A model generated the notes under the pieces. It was not told where the DNA came from. It was given only the letters and a program-made list of their open reading frames with translations, and did not search any database. This document shows positions 35,835 through 49,376 of a stretch of 64,000 nucleotides of DNA, piece after piece. The stretch comes from Buddleja alternifolia (lineage: Eukaryota > Streptophyta > Magnoliopsida > Lamiales > Scrophulariaceae), in assembly GCA_019426215.1 (NCBI GenBank), contig CM033400.1, positions 18,894,568 to 18,958,567 on the forward strand. The letters run 5' to 3'. The position numbers and the translations under genes were made by a program. Numbering within the stretch: position 1 is the first letter of the stretch; every line of letters begins with the position of its first letter.

Positions 35835-36983
35835 AAAAAATAATTTCTAACTTTTGATGGCTTTTTTAAACAATTTATTTTGATTTGTTAATTTGGTTTT
35901 GGGCATGTGTAGCCCGTGGACAATGTCTGCTTATGTTTTTTTGCCTGTCCTGGCAGACCTGCCTCTAGTTAGGGCGGGAAAACTACTTGGTTTTAATATG
36001 ATGCCTACTTATACCTATTTTGTGTGTGCTATATAACCTACTTAGGAAACTAAAGGCTTACCTGTGTTGTGCTATAGTTCTCTCTTATGCTTTTGAATCA
36101 TACCTGCATACTTTGCCAAAAATATGGAGAAACACGAAAGATTTTGACTTCTTTCAAGGAAGCAAGTTAGTCTTTTATACATATATTCAAATTATACCCT
36201 TGGTAACAATGAAATAAACAATGCAACCATACCTCCATTGGTACCTTCACTTTCCATACCTACAATGTTTGATATACACGAAAAATTCCAGGTACTCCTT
36301 TCAAGATCAGATAAATTGGTTAGTCATCAGGTAATACCACCATATCTGAACTGAGTTGTAGCTGCAGCTCTGGTCAGGGGGCCTTACGTTAAATTGTTCG
36401 TCAATTCTTAGTATCTTCTTGACACATACAATCATGTGGACTTGTACTGTCACTATGCAATCGTTGGGACTTGCATCGGGATCAAACACCCGTATTTTCT
36501 CTTATGCAATCGTGGAGACTTGCACACGGGATCCAACACCCGTCACTAAGTGCATACAATCGTGGAGACTTGCACCACACCTATGCAATCGTGGAGACTT
36601 GCATTTGCCACCTGCCTGATTACACCTTTCTCTCCCCTCCGTACACAAATTTCCTGAACGGGCTCAGGTGGCCAACCCTTACCGCAGGTATCCTGTCTTA
36701 TTTCCCACATTTCTCCATGTCTTCCCTCCTTATTTCTTCTCCAACCTTATGGCTTACCTTTTCTCCTTGTCGCTCCAAACCCCGGTCTTTCTAGGACAAG
36801 TCCTGGAACCACCCCGAAGGTGATTCTTCACCCAGTCCCTCCTTATTTCCTCTTGGTATAGGGCCTTCGGGTCCGCCACCGATTTTACGCCTGGCGTCAC
36901 GGACCCCGGCTACCTACCCAGGTGGTGCATTCCTAGTCCTCCGACTACCTCTCTTTCACCAACTACCCTTACTTCACAGTTCA
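35835..36983. other. Spacer of element F between antisense gene and element B
   Basis: Noncoding. It holds the minisatellite at 36423-36606. The right edge is the target site of element B (ATCAT at 36984-36988), and the sequence resumes at 56306. Confidence 0.6.
36423..36606. repeat. Irregular minisatellite with TGCAATCGTGGAGACTTGCA units
   Basis: Five copies of a roughly 20-bp unit, two exact and the rest with a few changes, at about 36423, 36456, 36504, 36556 and 36583. The spacing is irregular (20-50 bp), with CGGGAT(C/C)AAACACCCGT-like text between some. Each unit has the inverted ends TGCAA/TTGCA. Confidence 0.85.
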
Positions 36984-36988
36984 ATCAT

Positions 36989-38229
36989 TGGCACGCTAAA
37001 AGCTAACGTGCTATGATAGCAAGTGCACTAGTCGTGTGTAGTAATAAATGGATTATAAGTCCGGATTGTCGAACCTCAAGGACTTGAATTCTAGTTTAAG
37101 GTTTGTAATGAAGTGAATAAACAAAGTAAGAATAAATTCAAATAAAATTTGTAAAGAACAAGAACAAAGATGAGCAAGTGATTTAAAACCAATTATAAAG
37201 GGAGACTAAGGCACATGCTAGGTTCAAATTGATCAAATATACTTATAAAGGTTCTTGTTGAAGGATTACACTTATATTGTTATGGTGAGAGCTCCGAGGG
37301 TAGAGAATAACCGATGTCTCGGGTATAAACTCCTATACTTAGATCGTGATTTCCCAAATATTCCTATCCGGAAATCTAACCACTAAACATGCATTAACGT
37401 ACTAGAGTTCACTCAATTAGAATCGAACAACTTCACCCGGGAATCTTTACCTATGTCTAGGGCAATTCCTCATTAGTTGCGGGTCATGATGTGAATTACT
37501 TGCACCCTAAGTTAATTTTCTCCCGAAATATCAACCTAGGCATAAGATTCTAACATATAGTGATCAAGTATATGCAAGATAGGTAAAAACACAAATTCAC
37601 ATCACATAACAATATAAGTATAACCTCAACAATCATCTATTATAAGCATATATCACAATTTGACCTTACATGGCCTTAGTCTTATGAATTTAGTTCATGA
37701 TAGATATTATGAAAAACAATAATGAATAAATACACATGTTCATAGACATGAATGAAATGAAAAGGCTATAAAAACTCCCTCTAATGTGATAGATGATGGC
37801 CCCTTGATTGGAGCTTCAATTCCTAGCTTTCTCCTCTTAGAATGATGAAGAATGGTGATGAATGAAGCTTGAGGACCGATTCCTCCTCCTCCTCTCCTCC
37901 ACGAATCTGAAATTGATAGTGAAATCTGAAGAGTATGGGTTCCCCCTCCTTTTATAGCCAAAAATTCCACTAAAGTATGCATTAAGAATTCCCATTAAAG
38001 TTCCCCAATGAGAATTCCACCTAAGGTGATGCTTAAAGTTTGGCTTTTAAGATTCCAACCAGCTAAAAAATGTTGAACTTTCGGCCATTAAGAATTCCAC
38101 CAAGCATAACCATGTAAAAACTTCAACAAAACACATGCATGCTGCCATTTTCTTGCTTTTCAGCGCAGTCTTAGTATTTTCCTCATAAACTTCTCCACAG
38201 ATCTCCAAATTGGATGATTCAAGTCCCCA
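36989..38229 (-). repeat. 3' LTR of element B, truncated
   Basis: It starts TGGCACGCTAAAAGC (the usual TGACACG changed by one base) and matches 54385-55625 base for base apart from a few substitutions. At CAAGTCCCCA (ending 38229) the match stops and integrase sequence begins. About 675 bp of the LTR, the polypurine tract and most of the integrase are therefore missing. Confidence 0.92.
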
Positions 38230-40614
38230 CTGTTTTAGAGGGTCCAAAGTGACCACCTACCGACATATCATGACAATGGGCGAGAATTGATGCTATTTCC
38301 TCCTCGGGGATACATCGTCGAATGAGGCCATCTACACAAATCTTAAATAGATATGGTTCGTCCCACAAATATCGCTTCACATCAAATAAGAATTTCTTCT
38401 TTTGATGATAAGTGATATCCGGAGGAAGAACTCCCGTGACAAGATAATTTGCATAATTGGCATACCAAGGAGCATCATTATGAAGTATAGCATACAATTG
38501 TTCATCGGGACACTCCTCACAAATAGGTTTATCAAACACACACTCAGGGTTAGGAATCTCTATCCTAGACAAGTGGTCGGCAACAACATTTTCTACTCCT
38601 TTCTTATCCTTAATTTCTATGTCAAATTCTTGAAGAAGTAAAATCCACCTAATGAGTCTAGGTTTGGCATCCTTTTTGGCAAGCAAGTATTTTAATGCGG
38701 AGTGATCAGTGTACACAATTACTTTATTCAAAATGAGATAAGCATGGAACTTGTCAAATGCAAATACTATGGCTAGTAATTCTTTTTCCGTGGTTGCGTA
38801 ATTCATTTGTGCATCATTTAAAGTCTTACTAGCATAGTAGATGGTTTGAAATACCTTATCCTTCCTTTGGCCAAGGACCGCACCCACCGCGGTGTCACTA
38901 GCATCACACATCAATTCGAAGGGCAAACTCCAATCGGGAGGTGCCATGATGGGAGCGGATATCAATAGCTCCTTAAGAGTCATGAAGGCCTGTAAACAAA
39001 GGGAATCAAAATTGAATGGTGCATCTTTGACAAGCAAGTTAGATAACGGCTTTGCAATTTTGGAAATTTTTTTGATAAATCGCCTATAGAAGCCGGGATG
39101 ACCAAGAAAGCTCCTCACGGCTTTCACCGATGTAGGTGGAGGAAGCTTTTCTATTACCTCAATCTTGGCTTGGTCCACTTCATCCCTTTTTGGGAGATTT
39201 TGTGACCTAGCACAATCCCTTCCCGGACCATAAAATGACATTTTTCCCAATTCAAAACAAGATTTGTTTCCTCACATCGTTTTAGAACACGGTCCAAATG
39301 ATCAAGACATGTGTTAAATGAGATTCCAAAAACAGAAAAATCATCCATAAAAATCTCAAGGAATTCTTCAACCATGTCATGAAAGATCGCCATCATACAT
39401 CGTTGAAATGTGGCCGGGGCATTGCATAATCCAAACGGCATCCGCCTATAAGCAAACGTGCCATAGGGACAAGTGAAAGCTGTTTTCTCTTGGTCCTCGG
39501 GGGCTATGGAAATTTGGTTATAGCCGGAATACCCATCTAGAAAACAATAAAAATCATGTCCGGCTAACCTTTCAAGCATTTGGTCAAAGAATGTGAGGGG
39601 GAAATGGTCCTTATGAGTGGCATCATTTAACTTGCGATAATCTATACACACACGCCACCCGGTAAGCATTCGAGTAGGGATTAATTCATTGTTCGCATTT
39701 TCTATCACAGTTATTCCACCCTTCTTGGGTACTACTTGAGTCGGGCTTACCCATGCACTATCAGAGATAGGATAGATTATACCTGCATCGAGTAGTTTTA
39801 TAACCTCTTTCTTTACCACCTCTTGTATTTATGGATTTGACCGTCTTTGTGGTTGGCGTGTAGGTTTTGCGGACTCCTCCATGAGTATTTTGTGCATGCA
39901 CACCGCTGGACTTATGCCTTTTATATCCGCAATTTTCCACCCGAAGGCCTTTTTGTTGGCCTTCAATACTCTCATGAGTCGCTCCTCCTGTTCTCCTGTC
40001 AAAGAAGATGAGATAATTAAAGGTAGAGTCTCATTATCATTTAAAAATACATATTTCAAATGTAATGGTAATGGTTTAAGCTCAAGGATAGGGGCCTCTT
40101 CGATAGAAGGGCGAGGAGGAGCCAAGAGTGATCTTTTTAATTTTTTAGCTCCAATGACGTGGTAAAGAGGTGGCTTCTCTATGCTAAACATGGTTTCCAA
40201 TTATTCTTCACTCGCTGAATTGATATCCATAGATTTGGAAAGACATGTCTCCAATGGGTCGTCTACCATTTGTGCCTGAAAAATCTCATCAATCAACATA
40301 TCAAATACATCGATGCGTAAACATGATTCAGGATCACATGGGTGTTTAAGCACTTTAAAAACATCAAAGGTGACCTTTTCATCTCCCACATTTAAGGTTA
40401 GCTTACCATTGGCAATATCGATTACCGCCTTACCAGTGGCTAGGAATGGTCTTCCTAGGATCAGGGGTACCTCAACATCTTCCTCCATATCAAGAACCAC
40501 AAAGTCAACCGGGAAGTAGAATTTGTCGACTTGAACGATTACATCTTCGATTATTCCTCGTGGTCTCTTGATTGATCTATCGGCAAGTTGGAGGCTCATT
40601 GAAGTCGGCTTTGG
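38230..40614 (-). pseudogene. pol: Protease (3' part), RT, RNase H and start of integrase of element B
   Basis: Downstream of the interrupted protease come LILGRPFLATG, then the RT: VCIDYRKLNDAT, FLDGYSGYNQI, MPFGLCNAPATFQRCM and the catalytic FMDDF (near 39340-39350). RNase H follows with [39 protein letters not shown] and [10 protein letters not shown]. The frame has TAA stops at 40201-40203 and 39829-39831 and loses one base near 39184. The integrase ends after the first zinc-finger residues ([13 protein letters not shown]) at the deletion. These RT motifs are characteristic of Athila. Confidence 0.92.
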
Positions 40615-40619
40615 GTTAC

Positions 40620-43532
40620 TGTGATACCCGAGTTTTCTTTTTAGTCGACTAGTTACTATCTAAAGCATTAGGACATGATCTAGGATCTTACACATATGTT
40701 CAAGAGGGATATTATATTATACATCTTATGTAGATTAAAGGAATAGAACCAAAATTTAACTAGACACTAGGAGAGAAGTTGAATTAGTAAATTGCCCAAA
40801 TACACCAATAATTAGTAAATTCCACTTTCATTTCACTTTAAAAAAAAATAATAATAATAAATAAATAATAATAATAATAAAATATAATAAAATAAAAAAA
40901 ATTAATAGATAAAGGGGTGGAAAGTGGGCTTGACCGACCACCACCATCACACCATACATGTATATATATATATATTATGCCTTAGTTTCATTATTTTAGT
41001 TTACAAACAAATATCTCTTCACTCTTCTTCTCCATTTTCATCATCTTCAACCCTCTTCATCCTTCCATTCAAGTTATATATAGATAGATACAAATTAGTA
41101 CATTAGCTTCAACCTCAACCATCTTCACACTTGTGGGTAGCATTAAAGGTAACTTGTAATTCCTTGATCTTACATTAGTAGGTAATGGTAGAGGCTAAAT
41201 TTGCTTTGAAAATGTTATTGCATGTGTATTAGAAGAGTAGATCTATGAGTTTTAAGCTTAAATTTACAATTTATAGTAACTAACCTAAAGGCTTAAATGA
41301 AGAAATCACACATGCATGACAATTGTAAGTTGGGTCTTTAAATCTGCCACTGATTTCGAAGCATTATATCGAAATGAGGAAATGTTATTTGAGTTCAAAA
41401 CTTTTAATGTGTATGTTACTGCATGTCGAAAATATGTCTGGAATTTTGTGATATTTTTGGAGTTGTAATGTGAATTATGGAAATTGTTAAGTATAGACTG
41501 CCAGAAGCCTTACGGGATTTCAAAATGTTTGTTTGAGACATCATTTGGGGTTCTTACAAACTTCATTTTGATTCAAAATTTTACTGGGGATAATCATATG
41601 TATTGGGGTTGTTTTGTATAAAATTGGGGCTTATTTGATTAAATTAGAATTTTATATGAATTTTAAAGTAATCCTGCCCCAGTAAAACAATTGAACCCAA
41701 TTTTACTTCGGTTTTGGGTAAAATAGCCACATTTTAAGTGACCATTTACCTTTGAAAAATTTATCTAAGGTCTTTTAACAAATTTAGAACATTTATGAAA
41801 AACCTTTACCCACAATTATTGAGTTTGTGATTTTTAACAATTCATACACTAAAACTGCACAAATCTGTTTTTATGCCTCTTATCGACCTTTTGGGGAAGA
41901 TTGAAATTAAGCCTAGTTTTCATTAAGGTAACTTGTTGTGAATGTTGGTATAGTTATTAGGACCTCATAGACTACCCCGGGTAGACTTTAGACGAGTTAG
42001 AAAATGAGCTTCTGATATAATTTCGCTTAGCAGGTGTTGTCGGTGAGACGAACGAGGACAACGCCGTATAAGCTTGGACGTAGTGTGAGTGCCTCTCAAA
42101 AATTATAGTTATATGTCTTTTAAAACTGGAAGGAGCACGTCGTATATATATATCTATATACTTTCATCATGCTTTCAATACTTCCCATGAAAATGAATTT
42201 CAACACTTTCAAATCAAATCATGGACTCAATTTGCATTAACCATTTCTTGGCACGTTTCAAAGACATATCTTGCGAGAATAATTTTCCAGGCAGGTTTTG
42301 TGAAAATGATTTCAAGAAAACATTCTTTTAATGAAATTCAAAATATATATATATATATATATATATATTCGCTCGATTCAATATTCCTTCATGAGCAAAA
42401 ATGCTTCATTCAATCATTCGTGACATACATGATTGCATACTTGTTTCAAATGCATATTTTGCAAGCATGATTTCAAAATAAACATCGGTTTTTATGGATT
42501 CGTGGAAGTACTCCATCATTTGGTTCTTGTATCATGATCATTTGTCGTGATGGTGTTCTTGTGACATGTTTCATCTTGCGTGGTTGTGTTGGGCCCAAGG
42601 TCGGGCGATGGATAGGGCAGGGTTCGGCCGGTCAAGCATGGGCTTGCGGTCTTAAACAGTTCCCGCTATCCACGTCCAGATCCATGCACCTAGGACGGAG
42701 TGCTCTGAGGGTGCATGGGTCATTTATCGTGTGGCATATTCCGGATATGACCAAATCGGGCATCGCGAGCCTGCGTGGGGAGGTATAAGGTGATGGCTGT
42801 TAAGCCGCGTGTTCAGGGGTGATAAGGAAGAAGCAGAGGGACCCAAAGTGCTATGGGTAAATCATCGGACGCGATGGTATTGCTAACATGACCCCCTACT
42901 GCTTAAGCGTGACGTGTACGTGTTACTTAAACATGTTTTGTACATGATACTTGCATTGAGTCTTGGACGTGGTATTTACATTGACTGCACACTTTTAAAA
43001 TGCATGTTTTCAAACTTAAATATCATGCCACCAATCATCCCAGCTTTATCATGAACGAAATTGTTTTAAGCATGTTTCCATGACATTTGACACCCCTCAC
43101 TGTGCATATACTAAGACCTTGTCTCATACTAGCTATTGCTTACTTGTTACCATGATCATAAATTGCTTATCTTATTTAGGATTTCAATGATCCTTCGAAA
43201 ATCAATAAAAACCATTTTAAGCAACTTACACACGAGCACTGGCACTCACTAAGCCTTTGCTTACGTATTTTCTTTTCCTTCCAGTCATGGGCAAGAGCGG
43301 GTGGAAATAGCTTGACATACCTTTCGGGGAACTTTTGTAATAGTTATTTTGACATCCATCGTTAGCAATTTTCTTGACATGTTAGACATGATCTATGATG
43401 TTTATATGTAGTATGGGTTTGTATTAGGCTAAACGATGATGATATTTTGTGTATTTGATTCCGCTGCTAGCCTTTATCCTTGAGAACGTATCGTTAAGTT
43501 ATTATCGTGCCACCTTAAGGTCGGGCGTTACA
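40620..43532 (+). repeat. 5' LTR of element C
   Basis: 2913 bp. It differs from 49377-52287 mainly in simple-repeat lengths (ATA repeats near 40850-40890, TA repeats near 40960 and 42348) and a few substitutions. The 84-codon ORF at 42534-42788 is present identically in both LTRs, but this reflects LTR identity, not a gene. Confidence 0.97.
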
Positions 43533-43535
43533 GAG

Positions 43536-43547
43536 TGGTATCAGAGC
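43536..43547 (+). promoter_or_regulatory. Primer binding site of element C (initiator tRNA-Met)
   Basis: TGGTATCAGAGC, complementary to the 3' end of plant initiator tRNA-Met, lies 3 bp after the LTR. This primer is usual for chromoviruses. Confidence 0.93.
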
Positions 43548-43742
43548 TTGGTTGTTAAAGATAACACTAAGCGTAAACCAGGATAGGATCTTCGGTTTGG
43601 GATGGAACCCATCCGCAACGTGCTCGGTGACCTTTGAGCCACAAGAAAGGAATAATCAATATTTGAAAGTTCTGTGTGTGATTTGATTACTAGCATGACC
43701 CGTTGCTCATATTAAGTTTCCTTGTTCTTAAAACTTTTAGGT

Positions 43743-44458
43743 ATGGCTCGTTTACCTTCATCCTCTAGTGGGTATCGCTATGTTGGTCGGCATAGGTCAG
43801 GTAGTGAGAGACGATCGGGGAGATATTTTACACAGATGATTTGTGCATTGAGGTCAGCCTCTCGACTTCGGGTCCAATTAATGAGTGCGAGGACTCAAGT
43901 GGCTAGCCTAAAGAGAGAGTTAACAAGGGCTCGAGATGAGGTAAAGACACATGAAGGACGGATAGACATATTGCAAGGGGAGACCATACCGACATATGAG
44001 GAGGAAGTTAGTGAATTACAGGATGTCAATGATTCATTGTTCCAACAAGTACAACAACAACAAGAGCATATTCAACTCCAAGGGGAAAACATAATTGAAT
44101 TGCAAGGACATGTTGGGAGCTACAATTTCAGCTACATGAAATTCAGCAATTAAGAGAGAATGAACACCAAACTTATATGGAAGAGAGAGAGGCGAATGCC
44201 CACCGACTTGCAAATATTAGAGAACGCCTCCTTGATGTTGCAGAACTTGTCCCAGGCATAGGTGTAGATCGAGGCAACCACGCAGGCGCACCGGCGCCAG
44301 TGGAGCAGGTGCAACAAGAGGAAGGTGAAGAAGACCCTGAGGAGGAATTTCAAGTTGGTGAGATGGAGTTAGTCGATGAGGACGGGCTGGTAGGTGGGAA
44401 TGATGTAGTGGATGGTGCCGAGGAGGAGAGTGATGTATCTACCATAGATGATATGTAG
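43743..44458 (+). pseudogene. Extra coiled-coil ORF upstream of gag in element C
   Basis: It begins MARLPSSSSGYRYVGRHR at 43743, reads about 130 codons, shifts frame by one near 44115-44130, and continues to the TAG at 44456-44458, about 238 codons in all. A basic N-terminus is followed by a long coiled coil (RVQLMSARTQVASLKRELTR and Gln-rich heptads) and a strongly acidic C-terminus (EEGEEDPEEEF). There is no enzyme motif. It lies between primer site and gag, where most Tekay/Del elements have only a leader. It may be an accessory nucleic-acid or chromatin-binding protein; function is inferred only from composition. Downstream, 44459-44752 is a noncoding gap before gag. Confidence 0.65.
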
Positions 44459-44752
44459 GATCCCTAGGGATGGTTAGCGTGACCTTTTGATCATTAACGT
44501 GGTAGTTAGGCTTATTAGGGCTAACTTTGTTCTTAGTGTGACCTTTTGAGGAAATGGATGTGTATATGGTCGATGACTTTTGAAAACAATGTTGTGCTAA
44601 CAACTTCTTTTGGAAATGATATCTAGTTAATTAAGAAGTATATAAAGTTATTTATTTGTTATATGCCGAACCCTATCGAATCTTAGCTTCCTAGTTTTCT
44701 TTATATATGCCCTCGAATAATTTTTTTTTGCTATATATGTACTAGTCTTAGA

Positions 44753-47700
44753 ATGGCAGAGAGACGTGGCCGTGGACGACCTCGAAGAGTTATTCAGGAT
44801 CATCATAGGGACGCGAACCGAGGGGAGCAACATGACTTCCGTCAAGAGGTACCATTGCCGCACGAAGTTCCTCGTGCAGGCCCACAAGCTGGGGAGGATA
44901 ACATGACTGCACAAGCTTTGCAACAGATACTATTATTTATGCAACAACAGACTGCACAAGCTCAACCTCAAGGCCCTCAAGCGCCAGTGCAAGAGACTCA
45001 TGATAGGGCACTGGAACGCTTCTTAAGATTCAACCCCCCTGAGTTTATGGGCGAACCTAATGATATTAAAGCGGAAGACTGGCTCGAGAAGAAGGAAAGC
45101 ATATTTGCTGCACTAGACTACACTGAAGATCAACAAATTACGTTTGCGGTGTTTCGCTTGGTAGCTGCAGCCAGAAACTGGTGGAGGACTGTCCAAGAAA
45201 AATGGACCAGAAATGACACCCAAAGAACTTGGGTCAACTTCACACAGGAATTTAAGGACCAATACATACCACAAGTGGTTCGAGAGGCCAGAAGGGATGA
45301 GTTTTATCATCTGAAACAAGGAAGCCTGACTGTAGCCCAATATGAGTCTGAATTTCACCGGTTATCTAAGTATGCTCCAAATCTAGTGAGCACAGAAGAG
45401 GACAAATTGTACAAGTTTGTGAGGGGACTCATAAATGATCTTCAAGATCGATTGTTGTCAATCGATCTAAACTCGTACATGGCAGCAGTAAAGGCAGCTG
45501 CTAGAATTGAAAAAGGGACTGAACGTCTTGGTCTCCACACTGGGCAGAGTAGTAAGTTTAGAGCGCCACCATCGAACGTAATGCATGGGCGAGAAAAGAA
45601 GTTTCAAAAAATTAATCACAGGAATGGTGGAGGAAATGGAAAAGCAAAGCCGGTAGAATCACACCGAAAACTCTGCACTTACTGTAACAAGGGACCCCAT
45701 GATCCATCTCAATGCTGGCATAAATTGGGAAGGTGTCTCAGATGTGGGAGTGACCAACATAAGGCAAACCAATGTCCTTCGATAGCCCCACATGGGAATA
45801 ATCGGGGCCCATTTCAAGGAGGAAATCAGACAGGAAACCAAGTTGGACCTGGGAGAAATGTAGGAAGACCTAAGGTTCACGCTCGAGCATTCGCTCTAGC
45901 AGGACAAGAGGTACCAGAAGATACAAATGTAGTGGAAGGTACGCTTCTTGTCTGTGGTTGTCAAGCTAAAGTCTTATTTGATCCTGGATCATCACATTCA
46001 TTTGTTAACACTCATCACGCACCAAAATTGCATCAAAATTTTGAATTATTACCCTATTATGTAGAAGTCACAACACCCATGGGTAGTAGCGTTGTGACTG
46101 ATTCGGTCGTCAAAGCTTGTGATGTCATCATTAGTGGGAGATCGTTTCTAGCAGATCTTATAATATTACCTATACAAGAGTATGATATTATTCTAGGAAT
46201 GGATTGGTTGTCTTACCACCATGCACAGATGGATTGCCATACCAAGGTTGTTAGGCTTCGTGACTCTGGTAATCCAGATATAGAATTCACGGGAAGTGCA
46301 AGGACTACTATAGCACCAGTCATCTCGGCTTTCAGGGCACGAAAAGCCCTTTGGAAGGGAAGCCAGGCTTACTTAGCGTTCATGATTAACAAGCCAAATG
46401 ATAAAGGGAATGTTAAAGAAGTACCTGTAGTGTCTGAATTCCTTGATGTATTTCCGGAAGCATTAACTTCCTTACCACCAGATAGGGAAATCGAGTTCTC
46501 TATTGAACTTTTACCCGGTACGGCCCCAATAGCTAAGAACCCATACCGGATGGCACCGATTGAACTTAAGGAGTTGAAAGATCAACTCCAAAAGTTGTTG
46601 GAGATTGGATTCATTAGACCTAGTACTTCGCCATGGGGAGCCCCTGTGTTATTTGTGAAGAAGAAGGACGGATCATTAAGGTTATGTATCGATTATCGTG
46701 GGTTGAATAATGTAACAATAAAGAACAAGTACCCTCTTCCACGAATCGACGAGTTATTTGATCAACTTCAAGGAGCTAGAATATATTCGAAGCTCGATTT
46801 GCAGCAAGGATATTACCAACTAAAAATTCGTCTGGAGGATGTACCTAAGACTGCTTTTCAAACAAGATATGGACACTACGAGTTTGTAGTAATGCCATTT
46901 GGATTGACTAACGCCCCAGCAGCTTTCATGGATCTTATGCATAGGATATTCCACCGTTTTCTGGATCAATTTGTGGTGATATTTATAGATGACATCCTTG
47001 TCTATTCTAAGAGCGAAGATGATCATAAACGACACCTAAAGATGGTGTTGCAAACCTTGAGAGATAACAAGCTCTACGCAAAATTCAGCAAGTGTGAATT
47101 TTGGTTAGCTAAGGTTGCCTTCTTAGGTCATGTGATTTCAGGTAATGGAATTTGTGTCGACCCCTCGAAAATTGAATCGATTGTTGAATGGAAAAGGCCT
47201 GAGAATGCCACGGAAATAAGGAGTTTCTTAGGCTTGGCAGGGTACTATCGTAGATTTGTCAAGGATTTTTCGAAAATAGCTGGACCATTGACTCGATTGA
47301 CTCAGAAGAAAACTAAGTTTGAATGGAATGAGAAATGTGAGTCTAGCTTCCAAGAATTAAAAAGAAGGCTCACAACAGCACCAGTATTAGTTCTCCCTGA
47401 TGGAATTGATAACTTTGTGGTTTATAGTGATGCCTCGAAGGACGGACTTGGATGTGTGCTGATGCAAAATGGTAATGTGATTGCTTACGCATCACGGAAA
47501 CTCAAACCCTACGAGCAAAACTACCCAACCCATGACCTAGAGTTAGCTGCCATTATCTTTGCGTTAAAGAAATGGAGACACTACCTATACGGAGCATCCT
47601 TCATAATTTATACTGACCACAAAAGCCTTAAGTATCTCTTCTCTCAAAAGGAGTTGAATTTGAGGCAACGAAGGTGGATGGAACTCCTTGAGGACTATAA

Positions 47701-49365
47701 TTGTTCAATTCAATACCACCCTGGCAAAGCTAATGTGGTAGCAGATGCGTTAAGTCGTAAAGCGACCGTTGCAAGATTAATGGTTAAGGAATGGAGGATG
47801 TTAGAGGATATGAGCTTTTGGAATCCAAGGGAAGCTGGGTTACATATTAGGTGTTCTAATATCAGAGTAGAACCCGATATTCTTGGAAGGATCAAAATTT
47901 CACAAGAGAAAGATCTTAAGTTCAAGAGTTTAAGAGAGAAGATCCTTCATGGAGATAGACCTGAATTTAATATCGGAAAGGACGGTTGATACGGTTTAAG
48001 AACCGAGTATGCGTACCAGATGATGCTAATGTGAAGAAGTTGGTTTTGGACGAAGCGCATCGCTCCAAATATACCATACATCCTGGAGGAAATAAAATGT
48101 ACAAGGATTTGAAACAGCATTATTGGTGGGTTAATATGAAGAACCAAGTCGCAGAATATGTCGCAAGATGCTTGACCTGCCAACAAGTGAAAGCAGAACA
48201 CCAACGACCTTCTGGACTTTTACAACCCTTGGAAATACCTGAATGGAAGTGGGAGCACATAACGATGGATTTTGTAACTGACTTGCCACGAACCCCGAGT
48301 AATCATGATTCTGTTTGGATAATTGTAGACAGACTTACAAAATCAGCTCATTTCTTACCAATGCGAAAGGTGGATCCTCTCAATAAGTTAGCCCGTTTAT
48401 ACATCAAAGAGATTGTGAGACTCCACGGTGTTCCAGTCAACATTGTCTCAGATAGAGACCCAAGATTCGTCTCGCGATTTTGGAAAAGCCTGCATGTAGA
48501 ATTGGGAACTAAGCTTAGTTTTAGTACATCAGCTCACCCTCAGTCGGATGGACAATCTGAGCGCGTCATTCAAATACAAGAAGACATGTTGCGAGCGTGT
48601 GTTTTGGATTTTAAAGGAAATTGGGATCAATACCTAGCTTTAGCAGAATTTGCTTATAACAATAGCTATCAGGCCACAATTGGAATGGCACCATATGAAG
48701 CCTTATATGGGAGAAAGTGCAGGTCCCCAATTCATTGGGAAGTTGGAGATACATGGATTCCTAAGAGGAAAAATCAGGGACAAATAACGTTTCCACAATT
48801 GGAATTGGTACAAGAAGCTATAGATAAAATCCAAATTGTCCAGGAACGAATGAAAACTGCACAGAGTCGTCAGAAGAGTTACGCCGATCAAAGAAGAAAA
48901 GACTTAGAATTTTTCGTCGGAGATGAGGTTTTCTTGCGGCTATCTCCTCGGAAAGGCATCATTCAACATAAGAAAGGTGGAAAGTTAAGTCCTAGATTTG
49001 TTGGACCTTTCAAGATCTCGGAAAGAGTTGAAAAAGTAGCATATCGACTGGCACTCTCGCCAGCACTCTCTGGTTTGCACGATGTCTTCCACGTAAGCAG
49101 GTTAAAGAAATACCGACCTGATCCTGAACATGTACTCAAGGTGGATGCAATACCAATTCAGAACAATTTGACTTATGAAGAAAAACCGATAAAGATTGTG
49201 GACAAGAAAGTGCGTGAGCTGCGGACTAAAAGCATCCCAATGGTAAAGGTGTTATGGGAAAATCACGACAATCTAGAAGAGGCAACTTGGGAAACCGAGG
49301 ATTACATGCGAAGACACTACCCGGAATTGTTCTCAGGTGAGAATTTGGGGACCAAATTCTTTTAA
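44753..49365 (+). pseudogene. gag-pol: Gag-pol polyprotein of element C, one frameshift
   Basis: The first part (44753-47989) has a basic N-terminus (RRGRGRPRR), the Gag domain at about residues 85-230, two CX2CX4HX4C zinc knuckles (near 308-341), protease DPGSSHSF (near 407), RT with VCIDYRG-like [11 protein letters not shown] and catalytic FIDD (743-746), and RNase H (YSDASKDG near 892, [11 protein letters not shown]). A single missing T at about 47985 shifts the frame. The second part (47986-49365) holds the integrase zinc finger (HPGGNK..., CLTCQQ), the DDE residues (TMDFV, SDRDPRF, SDGQSERV), a GPF module and a C-terminal chromodomain (LWENHDNLEEATWE). All enzymes are present, and apart from one base the frame is open. 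Confidence 0.95.
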
Positions 49366-49376
49366 GGAGGGGAGAA
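49360..49376 (+). promoter_or_regulatory. Polypurine tract of element C
   Basis: TTTTAAGGAGGGGAGAA immediately precedes the LTR start TGTGATACCC. It overlaps the last codons of pol. Confidence 0.88.

Noticed and set aside
36423..36606. CRISPR-like repeat array
   Set aside because: Units vary, spacing is irregular, and the context is a plant retrotransposon.
37740..37982. 80-codon minus-strand ORF repeated at 55136-55378
   Set aside because: It lies in the two LTRs of element B and is explained by them.
42534..42788. 84-codon ORF repeated identically at 51289-51543
   Set aside because: It lies in the two LTRs of element C; identity follows from LTR identity. No domain is visible.
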